Part shown: positions 31,327 through 40,540 of the stretch, one piece after another
Position numbering within the stretch: the stretch's first letter is position 1
Layout of the letters: each line of letters begins with the position of its first letter
Assembly (NCBI RefSeq): GCF_900114915.1
Contig: NZ_FOUS01000002.1
Coordinates: forward strand, 434,001 to 498,000
Source: Bradyrhizobium sp. Rc3b
GTDB taxonomy: Bacteria > Pseudomonadota > Alphaproteobacteria > Rhizobiales > Xanthobacteraceae
Direction of reading: 5' to 3'
DNA length: 64,000 nucleotides
Made by a program: the position numbers and the translations under genes
Notes under the pieces: model-generated
What the model was told of the DNA's origin: nothing
The model's database searches: none
What the model saw: only the letters and a program-made list of their open reading frames with translations

Positions 31327-31990
31327 GCTCGAACGCTTGACCAGGCGCGCGCTCGCCGCCCGTCGGGCAAAACACCCCTGTCAATCCCTCGACGCAAAAA
31401 CATTCCTATTTACCGAATTTCGGATATGTCGTATCAATGGCCCATCCCGCCCGTCGCAAGGGGCGTTTCGCGATCGTCACGAGACGCGGGCCGGGAGGCG
31501 GTGGCCGCGACGGCGTCGGCGCGCTGGGCTGGCTGCAGGGCGGGAATCCCGTGAGCAGCAGCACGCGCGATACGACACGGCGCTGACGGCGTCCTCGGTT
31601 CGGCCTCGATGGTGAGCGCACGCAAGCCATCGGGGACAGGAACGGGGATGTGCGCGGACGGCAAAATCGTGTGGTCCTGACGCCCGGGGTCTGTGCGTCA
31701 AGTGTTGCGGTGATGTTGCGGCCCAACCGGGTTCGTACATCAGTCATCCGCAAGGCGACGGGGGCAATAGTGCATCGCTCCCCGGGGAGAGCGCGACATA
31801 AGCCGTAAAGCCATTCGCGCAGGGAAGGCCGGTCGCACGGCTACACCTGTAGTCCACCCCGTGCGCGTCTTGTTCGCACACGGGACCGCGGGTGCCAGCC
31901 GGCGCCCGGCCTTCCCTGCGCCCTTTCTGAACAAGAAGGGCAACGAAGAGAGCAAAGCTCAGGCGAAATGAGCCGCGAGATTGCGACAGT
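31327..31990. repeat. long noncoding, structured element (dispersed-repeat candidate)
   Basis: No credible gene lies between 31136 and 32193. Within it, GCGCAGGGAAGGCCGG (31817-31832) pairs exactly with CCGGCCTTCCCTGCGC (31906-31921), enclosing a second stem CCCGTGCG/CGCACACGGG. The upstream 490 bases (from CTTGACCAGGCGCG on) include several GC-rich direct and inverted motifs. I recall closely similar sequence recurring in Bradyrhizobium and Rhodopseudomonas genomes; that memory is not a search. 31136-31326 shows nothing recognisable. Confidence 0.55.
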
Positions 31991-32024
31991 GTGTCTTCTG
32001 AATGGATCATGTTTTATGGGCAGT

Positions 32025-32188
32025 CTCGTGCCCCGGACGTAGCGCGGCGTCCCCCTGGCGATGCAAAGCATCGTCCAGAACGACGATGCGGCTGCAGAGC
32101 CGGGGCCTATGTTGCGACGGATCGCGCAGTGTCTGGGTCCCGGCTCTGCGCAGCAATGCTACGCATTGCAGCGCGTCCGGGACACGAG
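32025..32188. repeat. palindromic repeat, CTCGTGCCCCGGACG family
   Basis: Outer arms CTCGTGCCCCGGACGTAGCG and GCGCGTCCGGGACACGAG face each other; inside are GATGCAAAGCATC and CAATGCTACGCATTG hairpins. It ends five bases before the stop of the convergent patatin gene. Confidence 0.8.
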
Positions 32189-32193
32189 GGCTC

Positions 32194-33369
32194 CTACGCG
32201 CTCTCCGTCTCCCGGTGCACGTCGTGCACCACGAGGCCCATGCCTTCCTCCGGCATCTTGATCCAGTCGCGGCGCTTCAGGGTGCGCTTGGTGTCCTCAT
32301 AGCCGCTGGTCCAGTGCTCGCGCATCGAGGTGCCCGAGAATTCGTGGTCCTTGGCGTCGCCCTCATAGGCCTTCTGCTGGTAGATCAGATGCAGGATCGC
32401 GATCTCCGGCATGTGGCACAGGCTCGCCTTCAGCTTGCGCTCCTCGTCGGACAGCTGCTCGTCCGGCAGCTTCGCCAGCGCCTTGTGGAGCAGGACCTTG
32501 AGATTGTGGGTGCGGCGATAGACGTCCGTGTTGTGGCGCGTGCGCGAGGAATACATGATGTCCTTGTGGCGGGCCATCACGTCCTGGATCGAGCGCGGCA
32601 GCACGCCGCGCGCGCTGAACAGGTCGACCTGGAACACCAGCGAGTTGAGCGCATCCTCCTGGTCGAGCAGATGCTGCAGCGGTGTGTTGGAGACGATGCC
32701 GCCGTCCCAGAAATGATCGGTGCCGATCCGCACCATCGGCAGCGCCGGGGGCAGGGCGCCGGAGGCCATGATGTGCTCCGGCTCGATCTCGTCATGGGAA
32801 TTGTCGAAATAGATGAAATTGCCCGAGAGCACGTTGACTGCACCGACCGCGAAGCGGACCCTTTTCTCGTTGATGAGATCGAAGTCGACCAGCTCGAGCA
32901 GGCTCTCCTTCAGCGGCATCGTGTCGTAATAGCTGGTCGCGGTGCGCGCGCCGACCGGGCTGAACCAGGGATTGACCTGGTGCGGGGTAAAGAAGCCGGG
33001 CTGGCCCATCGCCCAGGTCATCCAGGCGCTGGTGAGGTTGCGCCACTGGCGGAAGACGTCGCCGTCAGGGGTGTAGTGCCAGATCTTGCGGTTGGTGATG
33101 CGCTCCCAGAAGATGCGCAGCGCCTCGAGCCGCTTCTCCGGCTTGTTGCCGGCGATGATGGCGGAGTTGATCGCGCCGATCGAGACGCCGCAGACCCAGT
33201 CGGGCTCGATGCCGGCCTCGTGCAGCGCCTGATAGACGCCGGCCTGGTAGGCGCCGAGCGCGCCGCCGCCCTGCAGCACCAGCGCGACGCGATCGCAGCG
33301 CTCGGGCCGCCAGCCCCGCGAGGGCGCCTGATGTGTCTGATATGTCGGTTGCGACGTGCGGGCGTCCAT
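32194..33369 (-). CDS. patatin-like phospholipase family protein
   Basis: 391 residues. Patatin motifs are complete: oxyanion GGGALGAYQAG, nucleophile GVSIG (Ser63), and DGG for the catalytic Asp later (FWDGGIVSNTP). The extra C-terminal 120 residues, rich in charged helices, mark the bacterial subgroup with a DUF3734 tail. The enzyme would hydrolyse acyl esters of lipids, possibly near polyhydroxybutyrate metabolism since acetoacetate decarboxylase is divergent next door; the link is inference. GCAGGAGGC precedes the start at 33369. Confidence 0.88.
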   Translation of the reverse strand: MDARTSQPTYQTHQAPSRGWRPERCDRVALVLQGGGALGAYQAGVYQALHEAGIEPDWVCGVSIGAINSAIIAGNKPEKRLEALRIFWERITNRKIWHYTPDGDVFRQWRNLTSAWMTWAMGQPGFFTPHQVNPWFSPVGARTATSYYDTMPLKESLLELVDFDLINEKRVRFAVGAVNVLSGNFIYFDNSHDEIEPEHIMASGALPPALPMVRIGTDHFWDGGIVSNTPLQHLLDQEDALNSLVFQVDLFSARGVLPRSIQDVMARHKDIMYSSRTRHNTDVYRRTHNLKVLLHKALAKLPDEQLSDEERKLKASLCHMPEIAILHLIYQQKAYEGDAKDHEFSGTSMREHWTSGYEDTKRTLKRRDWIKMPEEGMGLVVHDVHRETESA

Positions 33370-33567
33370 GGCGATGCCTCCTGCTTGCGCCAGACGATTG
33401 CGTCCCGTGGTGACGGCGTGATGACAAGGCGGCACCGATGCAGCGCCGGCAACGCAGACCGACCACGCTGCAACGGCAGGGGTCGTGCGGCTGACGGAAA
33501 AGCTTCACATCGCAGTCAATGAGGATCGCTAGCAATTGCCGCCGATCAGGATCACAGGAGACCTGCG

Positions 33568-34347
33568 ATGCGTAGCGAAGACGTGCTGAGACTTCCGTCC
33601 ATGCCGGCGGCGGGGCCGAGCTATCCGGCCGGGCCGTATCGGTTCGTCAACCGCGAATTCCTCGTCATCACCTACGAGACCGATCCGGAGCTGATCCGCG
33701 CCGGCCTGCCCGAGCCGCTGCAGCCGATCGACCAGCCGATCGTGCATTACGAATGGATCAGGATGCCTGACTCCTCCGGCTTCGGCAGCTACACCGAATC
33801 CGGCCTCGTCATCCCCGCGCGCCTCAATGGCGAGGAGGTCAATTTCGTCTCGCAGATGTATCTCGACGACGATCCGCCGATCGCCGCCGGCCGCGAGATC
33901 TGGGGCTTTCCCAAGAAGTACGCACATCCCAAGCTCGAGATCGTCAAGGACACGCTGACGGGCACGCTGGAATATGCCGGCCAGCTCGTCGCCATGGGCA
34001 CCATGGGCTACAAGCACGAGAGCATGGCCGGCAACGGCGATCTCACCCGCGCCACGCTGTCGAAGACGCAGATCAATCTGAAGATGATCCCGGGCGTCGA
34101 CGGCCGTCTCGAGGTCTGCCAGCTGGTCGCGATCAACCTCGTCGACATCGTGCCGAAGGGCTCCTGGATGGGGCCGGGACGGCTGCATCTGGTGCCGCAT
34201 GTCAACGCGCCGGTCGCGGATTTCCCGGTGCGCCGCTGCCTCGGCGCGCATCACTACATCGCCGATCTGACGCTGCCGTTCGGCCGCGTCGTGCACGACT
34301 ACATCAGGCAAGCCGAGGCGGCCGCGACCGGGCTGGCGGCGGAATAG
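33568..34347 (+). CDS. adc: acetoacetate decarboxylase
   Basis: 259 residues, normal family size. The Schiff-base lysine pair is in EIWGFPKKYAHP (Lys116 and Lys117, like Lys115/116 of the clostridial enzyme); flanking YTESGLVIP and FPVRRCLGAHH are typical. It decarboxylates acetoacetate to acetone and CO2, draining ketone bodies from fatty-acid or polyhydroxybutyrate breakdown. The gene is divergent from patatin and 109 bases before the CorA-type transporter. Confidence 0.92.
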   Translation: MRSEDVLRLPSMPAAGPSYPAGPYRFVNREFLVITYETDPELIRAGLPEPLQPIDQPIVHYEWIRMPDSSGFGSYTESGLVIPARLNGEEVNFVSQMYLDDDPPIAAGREIWGFPKKYAHPKLEIVKDTLTGTLEYAGQLVAMGTMGYKHESMAGNGDLTRATLSKTQINLKMIPGVDGRLEVCQLVAINLVDIVPKGSWMGPGRLHLVPHVNAPVADFPVRRCLGAHHYIADLTLPFGRVVHDYIRQAEAAATGLAAE

Positions 34348-34456
34348 GGCGGCATCATCAAACTGTAACACTGGCGTAATTGAGTACCGCCTGGGTCCGG
34401 AAGATGCCGTCAGCCATCGTCCGGAATGGGGCAGTTGTTGGCGGTTGGGGTTGGCC

Positions 34457-35473
34457 ATGGCTGAGCCGGCAAAGCTTGTCAGCGCCTTATCGAGCACTGA
34501 TCCCGCCATTCCCGGCCTGGTCTGGGCCTTTCGCCTGCACAGCGACGGCAGTGCCGAGGCGCTGCCGATCGACCAGCCGATCGAGTTCAGCCATGACGGC
34601 CGGCTCTGGCTGCATTTCAACCTGACTGACGCGCGGGCACGGCCTTGGATCGGAGCGTCGCAGCTGCCGCCGCTGGCGCGCGAGCTGCTGCTGTCGAGCG
34701 ACACCTTCCAGCAGCTTCACGTCATCGACCACTGTGTCTACGGCGTATTCTCCGACCTCGTACGCGAGATCGACAGCGCGACGGAGGAGACCGCGTTCCT
34801 CCGCTTTGCCATGACCGAGCGGCTGCTGGTCTCCGGCCGCCACCAGGCACTGTGCTCGGCGGACGCCACGCGGCGGGTGCTCGAAGGCGGCTACCGCGTC
34901 GACAACGTCGCTCATCTGCTCGAAAAGATCGTCGACGAGGTCGCCGACACGCTGGACCGGATGGCCGACAAGCTCGGCCAGGAGATCGACGATATCGAGG
35001 AGCGCATCCTCGCCGATGACGCCAGGCCCGAGATGCGCCGCAACCTCGGCCGGCTCCGCCGCACCTGCGTGCGGCTGCATCGGCAGCTCACGGGATTGCG
35101 CACGCTGTTTCACCGTCTCGATCAGAAGAACACCGATCATTTGTCGCCGGCGTTGCGGATCCAGGCCGGCAAGCTCGCGCAGCGGCTCGATGGCCTCGAT
35201 CACGACATCGTCGAGCTGCGCGAACGCAGCCGCCTGCTCGAGGAGGAGCTGCGGTTCAAGAACGAGGAGGAGAGCAATCGCCATCTCCACACCCTCTCGA
35301 TCGTGACCTCGCTGTTGCTGCCGCCGACGCTGATCACCGGCATCTTCGGCATGAACACCAAGGGCCTGCCGTTGACCGAGGTCGAGAGCGGATTCCTCTG
35401 GGCAGCGGTGCTGATGGCCTCCTCGGTTGCTGCGGCCTATCTCTTCATGAGGCGCACCGGTATCTTCAAGTAG
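34457..35473 (+). CDS. CorA/ZntB-type divalent cation transporter
   Basis: 338 residues. A long cytosolic domain with coiled-coil helices (LEKIVDEVADTLDRMADKLG and on) ends in two membrane helices: the first with the family signature FGMNTKG, the second at LMASSVAAAYLFM before a short basic tail. CorA-type proteins take up Mg2+ or Co2+; ZntB-like ones move Zn2+; the sequence alone does not decide. The ATG at 34457 follows TTGGGG. It is 9 bases ahead of the porin gene, so co-transcription is likely. Confidence 0.9.
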   Translation: MAEPAKLVSALSSTDPAIPGLVWAFRLHSDGSAEALPIDQPIEFSHDGRLWLHFNLTDARARPWIGASQLPPLARELLLSSDTFQQLHVIDHCVYGVFSDLVREIDSATEETAFLRFAMTERLLVSGRHQALCSADATRRVLEGGYRVDNVAHLLEKIVDEVADTLDRMADKLGQEIDDIEERILADDARPEMRRNLGRLRRTCVRLHRQLTGLRTLFHRLDQKNTDHLSPALRIQAGKLAQRLDGLDHDIVELRERSRLLEEELRFKNEEESNRHLHTLSIVTSLLLPPTLITGIFGMNTKGLPLTEVESGFLWAAVLMASSVAAAYLFMRRTGIFK

Positions 35474-35482
35474 CGTGTGTCG

Positions 35483-36874
35483 ATGGTGAGTTGGGCGACC
35501 CAAATATCCGTAGCGGCCGCGATTGCGATGGCCTGCACGGCGACGAGCGCGCGCGCCGGCGCCAAGGACGAGAGCGCGGCCGCATGGCTGTTTCCCAAAT
35601 GGTTCAACGCGTGGCATGACGGCCTTGCCGGCAAGGGCCTGAATTTTGGCGCCACCTATATCGCAGACAATATCGCCAATGCCGCCGGCGGCGTGAAGCG
35701 CGGCGCCATCCATTTCGGCCGGCTCGATCTGTCGGTCGATGCCGACCTCGACAAGCTGGTCGGCTGGACCGGTGGCCGCTTTTACGCCAATGCCTTCATC
35801 ATCTACGGCCAGGGCCTTTCCCGCAACTACGTGATGAACCTCGCCACCATCAGCGAGATCGAGGCGCTGCCGGACCAGCGGCTCTACAATGCCTATTTCG
35901 AGCAGAGCTTTTTCAATGACCGCCTGAACATCCGGGCCGGCCAGCAGGCCGCCGATGTCGAGTTCTTCGACAGCCAGACCGACGACCTCTTCGTCAACGG
36001 CACCTTCGGCTGGCCGGCGATCAAGGCCAGCAACCTTCCGGCCGGCGGCCCGGCGCCGCCGATCGCGGTGCCCGGCATTCGCATCAAGGCCGCGCTGACC
36101 GACAAGATCACCGCTTATGGTGCGGTGTTCAACGGCGATCCGTCAGGGCCCGGCGATGTCGATCCGCAGCTGCGCGATCATCATGGCCTGGCATTCCGCA
36201 TCAACGATCCGCCGTGGGTGATCGGGCAGGTCCGCTTCAACTACGCCATCGATATCGGCGGCCGCCCGCTCGCCGGCAATTTCACGCCGGGTGCGTGGAA
36301 GCATTACGGCTCGTTCGACAGCCAGCGCTTGACGGCGGAGGGGATGTCGATCGCCGATCCCGGCGGCAGCGGTATTCCTGCAAGGCTCAAAGGCAATTAC
36401 GGCATCTTCGCCGTGATCGAGCAGGTGCTCTATCGCCCGCCTGAGGTCACCGAGACCAGCACGTCGGCCTCGCTCCCCGGCATCACCGCGTTCGGCCGCA
36501 TCGCCTACAGCCCGCCGGACCGCAATCTGATCGATCTCTATATGGACGGCGGCATCGGCTTCGTCGGCTTCACGCCGGGCCGTCCGCTCGACCGGTTCGG
36601 CGTGGCGATGGCCTACATGCGGATCTCGAACACTGCGCGCAATCTCGACGTCGATACGCAGGCCTTCACCGGCATCCGCAGCCCGGTGCGCAGCAACGAG
36701 ACACTGATCGAGATGATCTACGAGGCGCACGTCAAGCCGGGCTGGTTGATCGCGCCATACTTCCAATATGTGTTCCGCCCCTCGGGCGGAATTCAGAACC
36801 CGAACGATCCCAGCGGTGTTTCGCGGATCGGTGACGCCGCGGTGTTCGGCGTCACCTACACGATCCGGTACTAG
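35483..36874 (+). CDS. carbohydrate-selective porin (OprB family)
   Basis: 463 residues with a signal peptide ending near SARAG. The barrel part begins GLNFGATYIADNIANAAGG, has alternating beta strands throughout (GRFYANAFIIYGQGLS, RLNIRAGQQAADVEFF) and ends with an aromatic residue (TYTIRY), the outer-membrane insertion signal. OprB porins pass sugars or small acids into the periplasm. A GTG at 35477 would add two residues; no clear ribosome site distinguishes the two. The gene overlaps the convergent MFS gene by four bases. Confidence 0.87.
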   Translation: MVSWATQISVAAAIAMACTATSARAGAKDESAAAWLFPKWFNAWHDGLAGKGLNFGATYIADNIANAAGGVKRGAIHFGRLDLSVDADLDKLVGWTGGRFYANAFIIYGQGLSRNYVMNLATISEIEALPDQRLYNAYFEQSFFNDRLNIRAGQQAADVEFFDSQTDDLFVNGTFGWPAIKASNLPAGGPAPPIAVPGIRIKAALTDKITAYGAVFNGDPSGPGDVDPQLRDHHGLAFRINDPPWVIGQVRFNYAIDIGGRPLAGNFTPGAWKHYGSFDSQRLTAEGMSIADPGGSGIPARLKGNYGIFAVIEQVLYRPPEVTETSTSASLPGITAFGRIAYSPPDRNLIDLYMDGGIGFVGFTPGRPLDRFGVAMAYMRISNTARNLDVDTQAFTGIRSPVRSNETLIEMIYEAHVKPGWLIAPYFQYVFRPSGGIQNPNDPSGVSRIGDAAVFGVTYTIRY

Positions 36875-38166
36875 GCCGAGGCCGCCGCCGGCTGTAGTTT
36901 CGGCTGCCGCGACAGCGCCAGCACGATCAGCGAGGCGAACACGCAGAGCGCGCCGGCGATGAAGAACGCGGGCAGGTAGCTCTCATAGACCGTCCGCGAG
37001 AGACCAGCGCCGAAGGCGGCGGTCCCGGCGCCGAGCTGGTGGCCCGCAAAGATCCAGCCGAACACCAGATTGGCGCGCTCGGGCCCGAACTTTTGCGCGG
37101 TGAGGCGCACCGTCGGCGGTACGGTTGCGATCCAGTCGAGACCGTAGAACATCGCGAAGATTGACAGGCCGTAGAACGAGAAGTCGCTGAAGGGAAGGAA
37201 GATCAGCGAGAGCCCGCGCAGGCCGTAATACCAGAACAGGAGATAGCGATTGTCATAGCGGTCCGACAGCCAGCCCGACATGATGGTGCCGAAGAAGTCG
37301 AAGATGCCCATGGCCGCAAGCAGGCTCGCGGCCTGCACTTGCGGGATGCCGAAATCGAGGCACATCGGGATCAGGTGCACCTGGACGAGGCCGTTGGTGG
37401 AAGCGCCGCACACGAAGAAGGTCGCAAACAGGATCCAGAATGCAGTCGACTTCGAGGCGTCGCGCAGCGTGCCGAGCGCCACGCCCGTGATCGAGCCGTG
37501 GCTCACAGGCGGGGCGGGCAGGGGCTCGGTGCCCTCATCGCCGAACGGACGCAGACCGACATCGCTCGGCCGGTCGCGCATCGCGAGCAGGACGGCCAGC
37601 GCGGAGACGGCGAGCATGATGCAGACGAAGCCGAGCGCGAGCCGCCAGCCATAGCGTTCGGTGAGGCTTGCGAGCAGCGGCAGGAACACGAGCTGGCCGG
37701 TGGCGACGCTCGCGGTCATGATGCCGACGACGAGGCCGCGCCGTGCCGCGAACCAGCGCGTGGCAATGGTTGCGCCGAGCACCAGCGCGGTCATGCCGGT
37801 GCCGATGCCGATCACCACGCCCCACAGCGCGACGAGCTGCCAGACCTCGGTCATGCCGAGCGAGAGCACGAGCGCCGAGACAACGATTAGCTGTGCCGCC
37901 AGCGTGACGTTGCGCAGGCCGTAGCGGTTGAGCAGGGCGGCCGCGAATGGCGCCATCAGTCCGAATAGGATGAAACGGATCGACAGTGCGGAGGAGATCT
38001 GCGCCGTGCTCCAGCCGAACTCCTTTTGAAGCGGAACGATGAACACCCCGGGCGCGCCGACCGTGCCGGCGCTGATCAGCGCGGCGAGGAAGGTCACGCC
38101 GACCATCACCCAGCCGTAATGAATGTTGCGGCGGGACAATGCTGCCGCGAGCCAGTTCGAGATCAT
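36871..38166 (-). CDS. MFS transporter (monocarboxylate/oxalate-formate-like)
   Basis: 431 residues, about 12 membrane helices with a central polar loop at residues 205-225. The first helices WVMVGVTFLAALISAGTVGA and the conserved GWSTAQISSALS and RRGLVVGIMTASVATGQ segments resemble oxalate/formate antiporter and monocarboxylate MFS members. A short charged start lacks a signal peptide, as usual. Substrate is unknown. It lies 114 bases from the thiolase gene, separated by a hairpin. Confidence 0.88.
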   Translation of the reverse strand: MISNWLAAALSRRNIHYGWVMVGVTFLAALISAGTVGAPGVFIVPLQKEFGWSTAQISSALSIRFILFGLMAPFAAALLNRYGLRNVTLAAQLIVVSALVLSLGMTEVWQLVALWGVVIGIGTGMTALVLGATIATRWFAARRGLVVGIMTASVATGQLVFLPLLASLTERYGWRLALGFVCIMLAVSALAVLLAMRDRPSDVGLRPFGDEGTEPLPAPPVSHGSITGVALGTLRDASKSTAFWILFATFFVCGASTNGLVQVHLIPMCLDFGIPQVQAASLLAAMGIFDFFGTIMSGWLSDRYDNRYLLFWYYGLRGLSLIFLPFSDFSFYGLSIFAMFYGLDWIATVPPTVRLTAQKFGPERANLVFGWIFAGHQLGAGTAAFGAGLSRTVYESYLPAFFIAGALCVFASLIVLALSRQPKLQPAAASA

Positions 38167-38232
38167 TGGGCCTCAATGTGGTTTGGCGAGCCCGGGTCGG
38201 ACTCGCGTCATGGTTCCAGTCTGGCATGGGGA

Positions 38233-38260
38233 AGGGAAGTCTGAAATGACAGACTTCCCT
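38233..38260 (-). terminator. perfect hairpin downstream of the thiolase gene
   Basis: AGGGAAGTCTG pairs exactly with CAGACTTCCCT around a six-base loop. It lies 20 bases past the thiolase stop on the minus strand and before the MFS gene, so it most likely ends thiolase transcription. A long T-run is missing. Confidence 0.6.
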
Positions 38261-38280
38261 CTATTTCGGACACCCGCGCG

Positions 38281-39477
38281 TCAGCGCGCCAGCCGCTCCA
38301 CCGCGATCGCCGTGGCTTCGCCGCCGCCGATGCAGAGCGCGGCGATACCGCGCTTGAGGTTGTTCGCCTCGAGCGCATGCAGCAGCGTCACGATCAGCCG
38401 CGCGCCGGTGGCGCCGATGGGATGCCCGAGCGCGCAGGCGCCGCCATTGATGTTCAGCTTATCTCGGGGAATGCCGAGATCGCGCTGTGCCGCCATCGCC
38501 ACCACGGCAAAGGCCTCGTTGATCTCGAACAGATCGACGTCGGAGGCAGCCCAACCGACCTTGTCGAGCAGCTTGCGGATCGCCGGGATCGGCGCCGTGG
38601 TGAACCATTGCGGCTCCTGGCTGTGGGTGGCGTGGCCCTTGATCTCCGCGAGAACGGGCAAGCCGCCCCGATCGGCGAGCGAGCGCTTCGCCAGCACCAG
38701 CGCCGCGGCGCCGTCAGCATTGGCGGAGGAGGCGGCCGGCGTGATGGTGCCGTTGGCGCGGAACGCCGGCTTCAGGCCTGGGATCTTGGCCGGATCGACC
38801 TTCAGCGGATGCTCATCATTGGCGACGATGCGGGGACCGGCCCTTTCCGCGAGCGTGATCGGCGCAATCTCAGCCTTGAACGCGCCGCCCTCGACCGCCT
38901 TGCGGGCGCGGCTCAGCGTCTCCATCGCATAGGCGTCCTGGTCCTTGCGGGTGAACTGGTACGTCTCCGCGGTGGCCTCGCCGAAATCGCCCATGGAACG
39001 GCCGGTCTCGTAGGCGTCCTCAAGGCCATCCATCATCATGTGGTCGATGATGCGGTCGTGGCCGACGCGGTAGCCGCCGCGCGCCTTGGCGAGGAGATAG
39101 GGCGCGTTGCTCATGCTCTCCATGCCGCCGGAGACGACGATGTCGGCCGAGCCGGCGCGAATGATGTCGTGCGCCAGCATGGTTGCCTTCATGCCGGAAC
39201 CGCAGACCTTGTTGACCGTGGTCGCGCCGGTGGCGTCGGGCAGCCCGGCCGCGCGCGCCGCCTGCCGCGCGGGCGCCTGGCCCTGGCCGGCCGGCAGCAC
39301 GCAGCCCATGAAGACCTCGTCGACTTTCTCGGGCGCGAGTCTTGCGCGCTCCAGCGCCGCGCCGATCACGTGTGACCCGAGCTTGTGCGCGGGAAGAGGC
39401 GAGAGCTCGCCCATGAAGCGGCCGAGCGGGGTGCGGGCGGCGGAGACGATGACGACGGGATCGGCGGCTTCGGCCAT
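38281..39477 (-). CDS. acetyl-CoA C-acyltransferase (thiolase)
   Basis: 398 residues, classic degradative/biosynthetic thiolase. Nucleophile Cys92 in VNKVCGSGMKA, the histidine motif NINGGACALGHPIGATGARL and the C-terminal CIGGGEATA are all intact. It cleaves 3-ketoacyl-CoA or condenses acetyl-CoA. GGGAGTCCC precedes the ATG. It is on the same strand as, and downstream of, the enoyl-CoA hydratase gene with a 139-base gap containing a palindrome, giving two consecutive beta-oxidation steps. Confidence 0.93.
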   Translation of the reverse strand: MAEAADPVVIVSAARTPLGRFMGELSPLPAHKLGSHVIGAALERARLAPEKVDEVFMGCVLPAGQGQAPARQAARAAGLPDATGATTVNKVCGSGMKATMLAHDIIRAGSADIVVSGGMESMSNAPYLLAKARGGYRVGHDRIIDHMMMDGLEDAYETGRSMGDFGEATAETYQFTRKDQDAYAMETLSRARKAVEGGAFKAEIAPITLAERAGPRIVANDEHPLKVDPAKIPGLKPAFRANGTITPAASSANADGAAALVLAKRSLADRGGLPVLAEIKGHATHSQEPQWFTTAPIPAIRKLLDKVGWAASDVDLFEINEAFAVVAMAAQRDLGIPRDKLNINGGACALGHPIGATGARLIVTLLHALEANNLKRGIAALCIGGGEATAIAVERLAR

Positions 39478-39508
39478 GATGGGACTCCCTGGCGATGATG
39501 TGTAGGAT

Positions 39509-39521
39509 TATGATCATCATA
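39509..39521. promoter_or_regulatory. palindrome upstream of the thiolase gene
   Basis: TATGATCATCATA is a perfect hyphenated palindrome 31 bases before the thiolase start. Its half site TATGA also appears in the palindrome at 40511-40528, hinting at a shared regulator such as the nearby TetR protein, though spacing differs. Confidence 0.4.
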
Positions 39522-39616
39522 TGATGCGCCGCAAAAAATGCAACCGCGACGGGGATGAGAAATTGTCTGGGCTCGGATGAGATTTGGTCGTGCGGTTGAG
39601 GAGGGGTGGCGCGCTC

Positions 39617-40387
39617 CTACCGCTTCCTGTTCACGAACGCCTGCATCAGCCGCGTCGGCTCGTCCGTGAGGAACGACTCGCCGAACACCTTGACACTCAG
39701 ATTCACCGACTCCGTTAGCGGCAGCTCCTCCCATTGCCGAAGCAGCGCCTTCTGCGACCGCAGTGCCTCGGGGCCGCATGCGAGCAGTGCGTTCACGAGA
39801 TGCTCGATCTCGGCATCCAGTCCGCCCTCAAGTGCCACCTTGTCGACCAGCCCCCAGGCGAGCGCGGTGGCTGCGTCGATGTTCTCCGCCGTCATCACCA
39901 GCCAGCGCGCTCGGGCCCAGCCGATCAGGCGCGGCAAGAGCGCTGCGTGGATCACCGAGGGGATGCCGACGCGCACCTCCGGCATGCCGAAATGCGCATC
40001 ATGCGCGGCAATCCGGAAATCGCAGGCGGCCGCCACTTCGAGGCCGCCGCCGAGGCACCAGCCGGGCATGCGGGCGATCACCGGTGCCGGGAATTGGCGC
40101 ACCGCTTCGCAGAGATCGCGCAGGCGGCTGATGAAGGCCTCCGCCGATTTCTGCTCGAGCTTGGCCATCTCCTTGATGTCGGCGCCGCCGATCATGCTCT
40201 TCTCGCTCTGGCCGCGCAGCACCACGACGCGGATGCTGCGGTCGGATGCAAGCCGATGCAGGCCTTCGCGCACGGCGTCGGTCACCGGCGAGCCGAGAAT
40301 ATTGAGCGGGCCGGCGTTGCAGATCGCGACATGAACGACCCCGCGCGTATCGCGCGTCACGCCGCAGTGGTGGTTGAGCATTTCCAT
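39617..40387 (-). CDS. enoyl-CoA hydratase/isomerase family protein
   Basis: 256 residues, crotonase fold. The oxyanion-hole segments are MIGGADIKEM and MPGWCLGGGLEVAAACDFRI. One usual catalytic glutamate position reads HFGMPEVRVGIPSVIHAALL, keeping Glu at MPE, while the other (in the GGG helix, LEVA) is also present, so hydratase activity is plausible. Start at 40387 has GAGATG upstream. It is divergent from the thioesterase gene. Confidence 0.87.
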   Translation of the reverse strand: MEMLNHHCGVTRDTRGVVHVAICNAGPLNILGSPVTDAVREGLHRLASDRSIRVVVLRGQSEKSMIGGADIKEMAKLEQKSAEAFISRLRDLCEAVRQFPAPVIARMPGWCLGGGLEVAAACDFRIAAHDAHFGMPEVRVGIPSVIHAALLPRLIGWARARWLVMTAENIDAATALAWGLVDKVALEGGLDAEIEHLVNALLACGPEALRSQKALLRQWEELPLTESVNLSVKVFGESFLTDEPTRLMQAFVNRKR

Positions 40388-40510
40388 CGTGGCATCTCGA
40401 AGGTTTCGTGGACCGGCGCGAGGCGCGCGGGTCGGTGCCACTTCCGGGCCGAAACGTCCTTGTTGTCAAGCGGGGTGGGGGCGAGTTGCAAGTGCGAAGT
40501 CCGTCGCATA

Positions 40511-40528
40511 GTATGACATATATCATAC
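40511..40528. promoter_or_regulatory. 18-base palindrome in the divergent hydratase/thioesterase promoter
   Basis: GTATGACATATATCATAC has six-base perfect outer arms and one mismatch inside. It lies 12 bases before the thioesterase ATG and about 124 bases before the divergent hydratase start; a likely operator for a local regulator. Confidence 0.55.
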
Positions 40529-40540
40529 AAAAGGGATCCC

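Noticed and set aside
31740..32071. several short open frames in the gene desert
   Set aside because: They lie within palindromic repeat arms, lack ribosome sites and change frame across the hairpins.
32002..33522. 506-codon open frame opposite the patatin gene
   Set aside because: Runs through a palindromic repeat and shadows an enzyme with complete catalytic motifs.
34363..34380. PHO-box-like CTGTAAC-ACTG-GCGTAAT before the CorA-type gene
   Set aside because: Only a partial match to the two-repeat consensus and no phosphate genes nearby.
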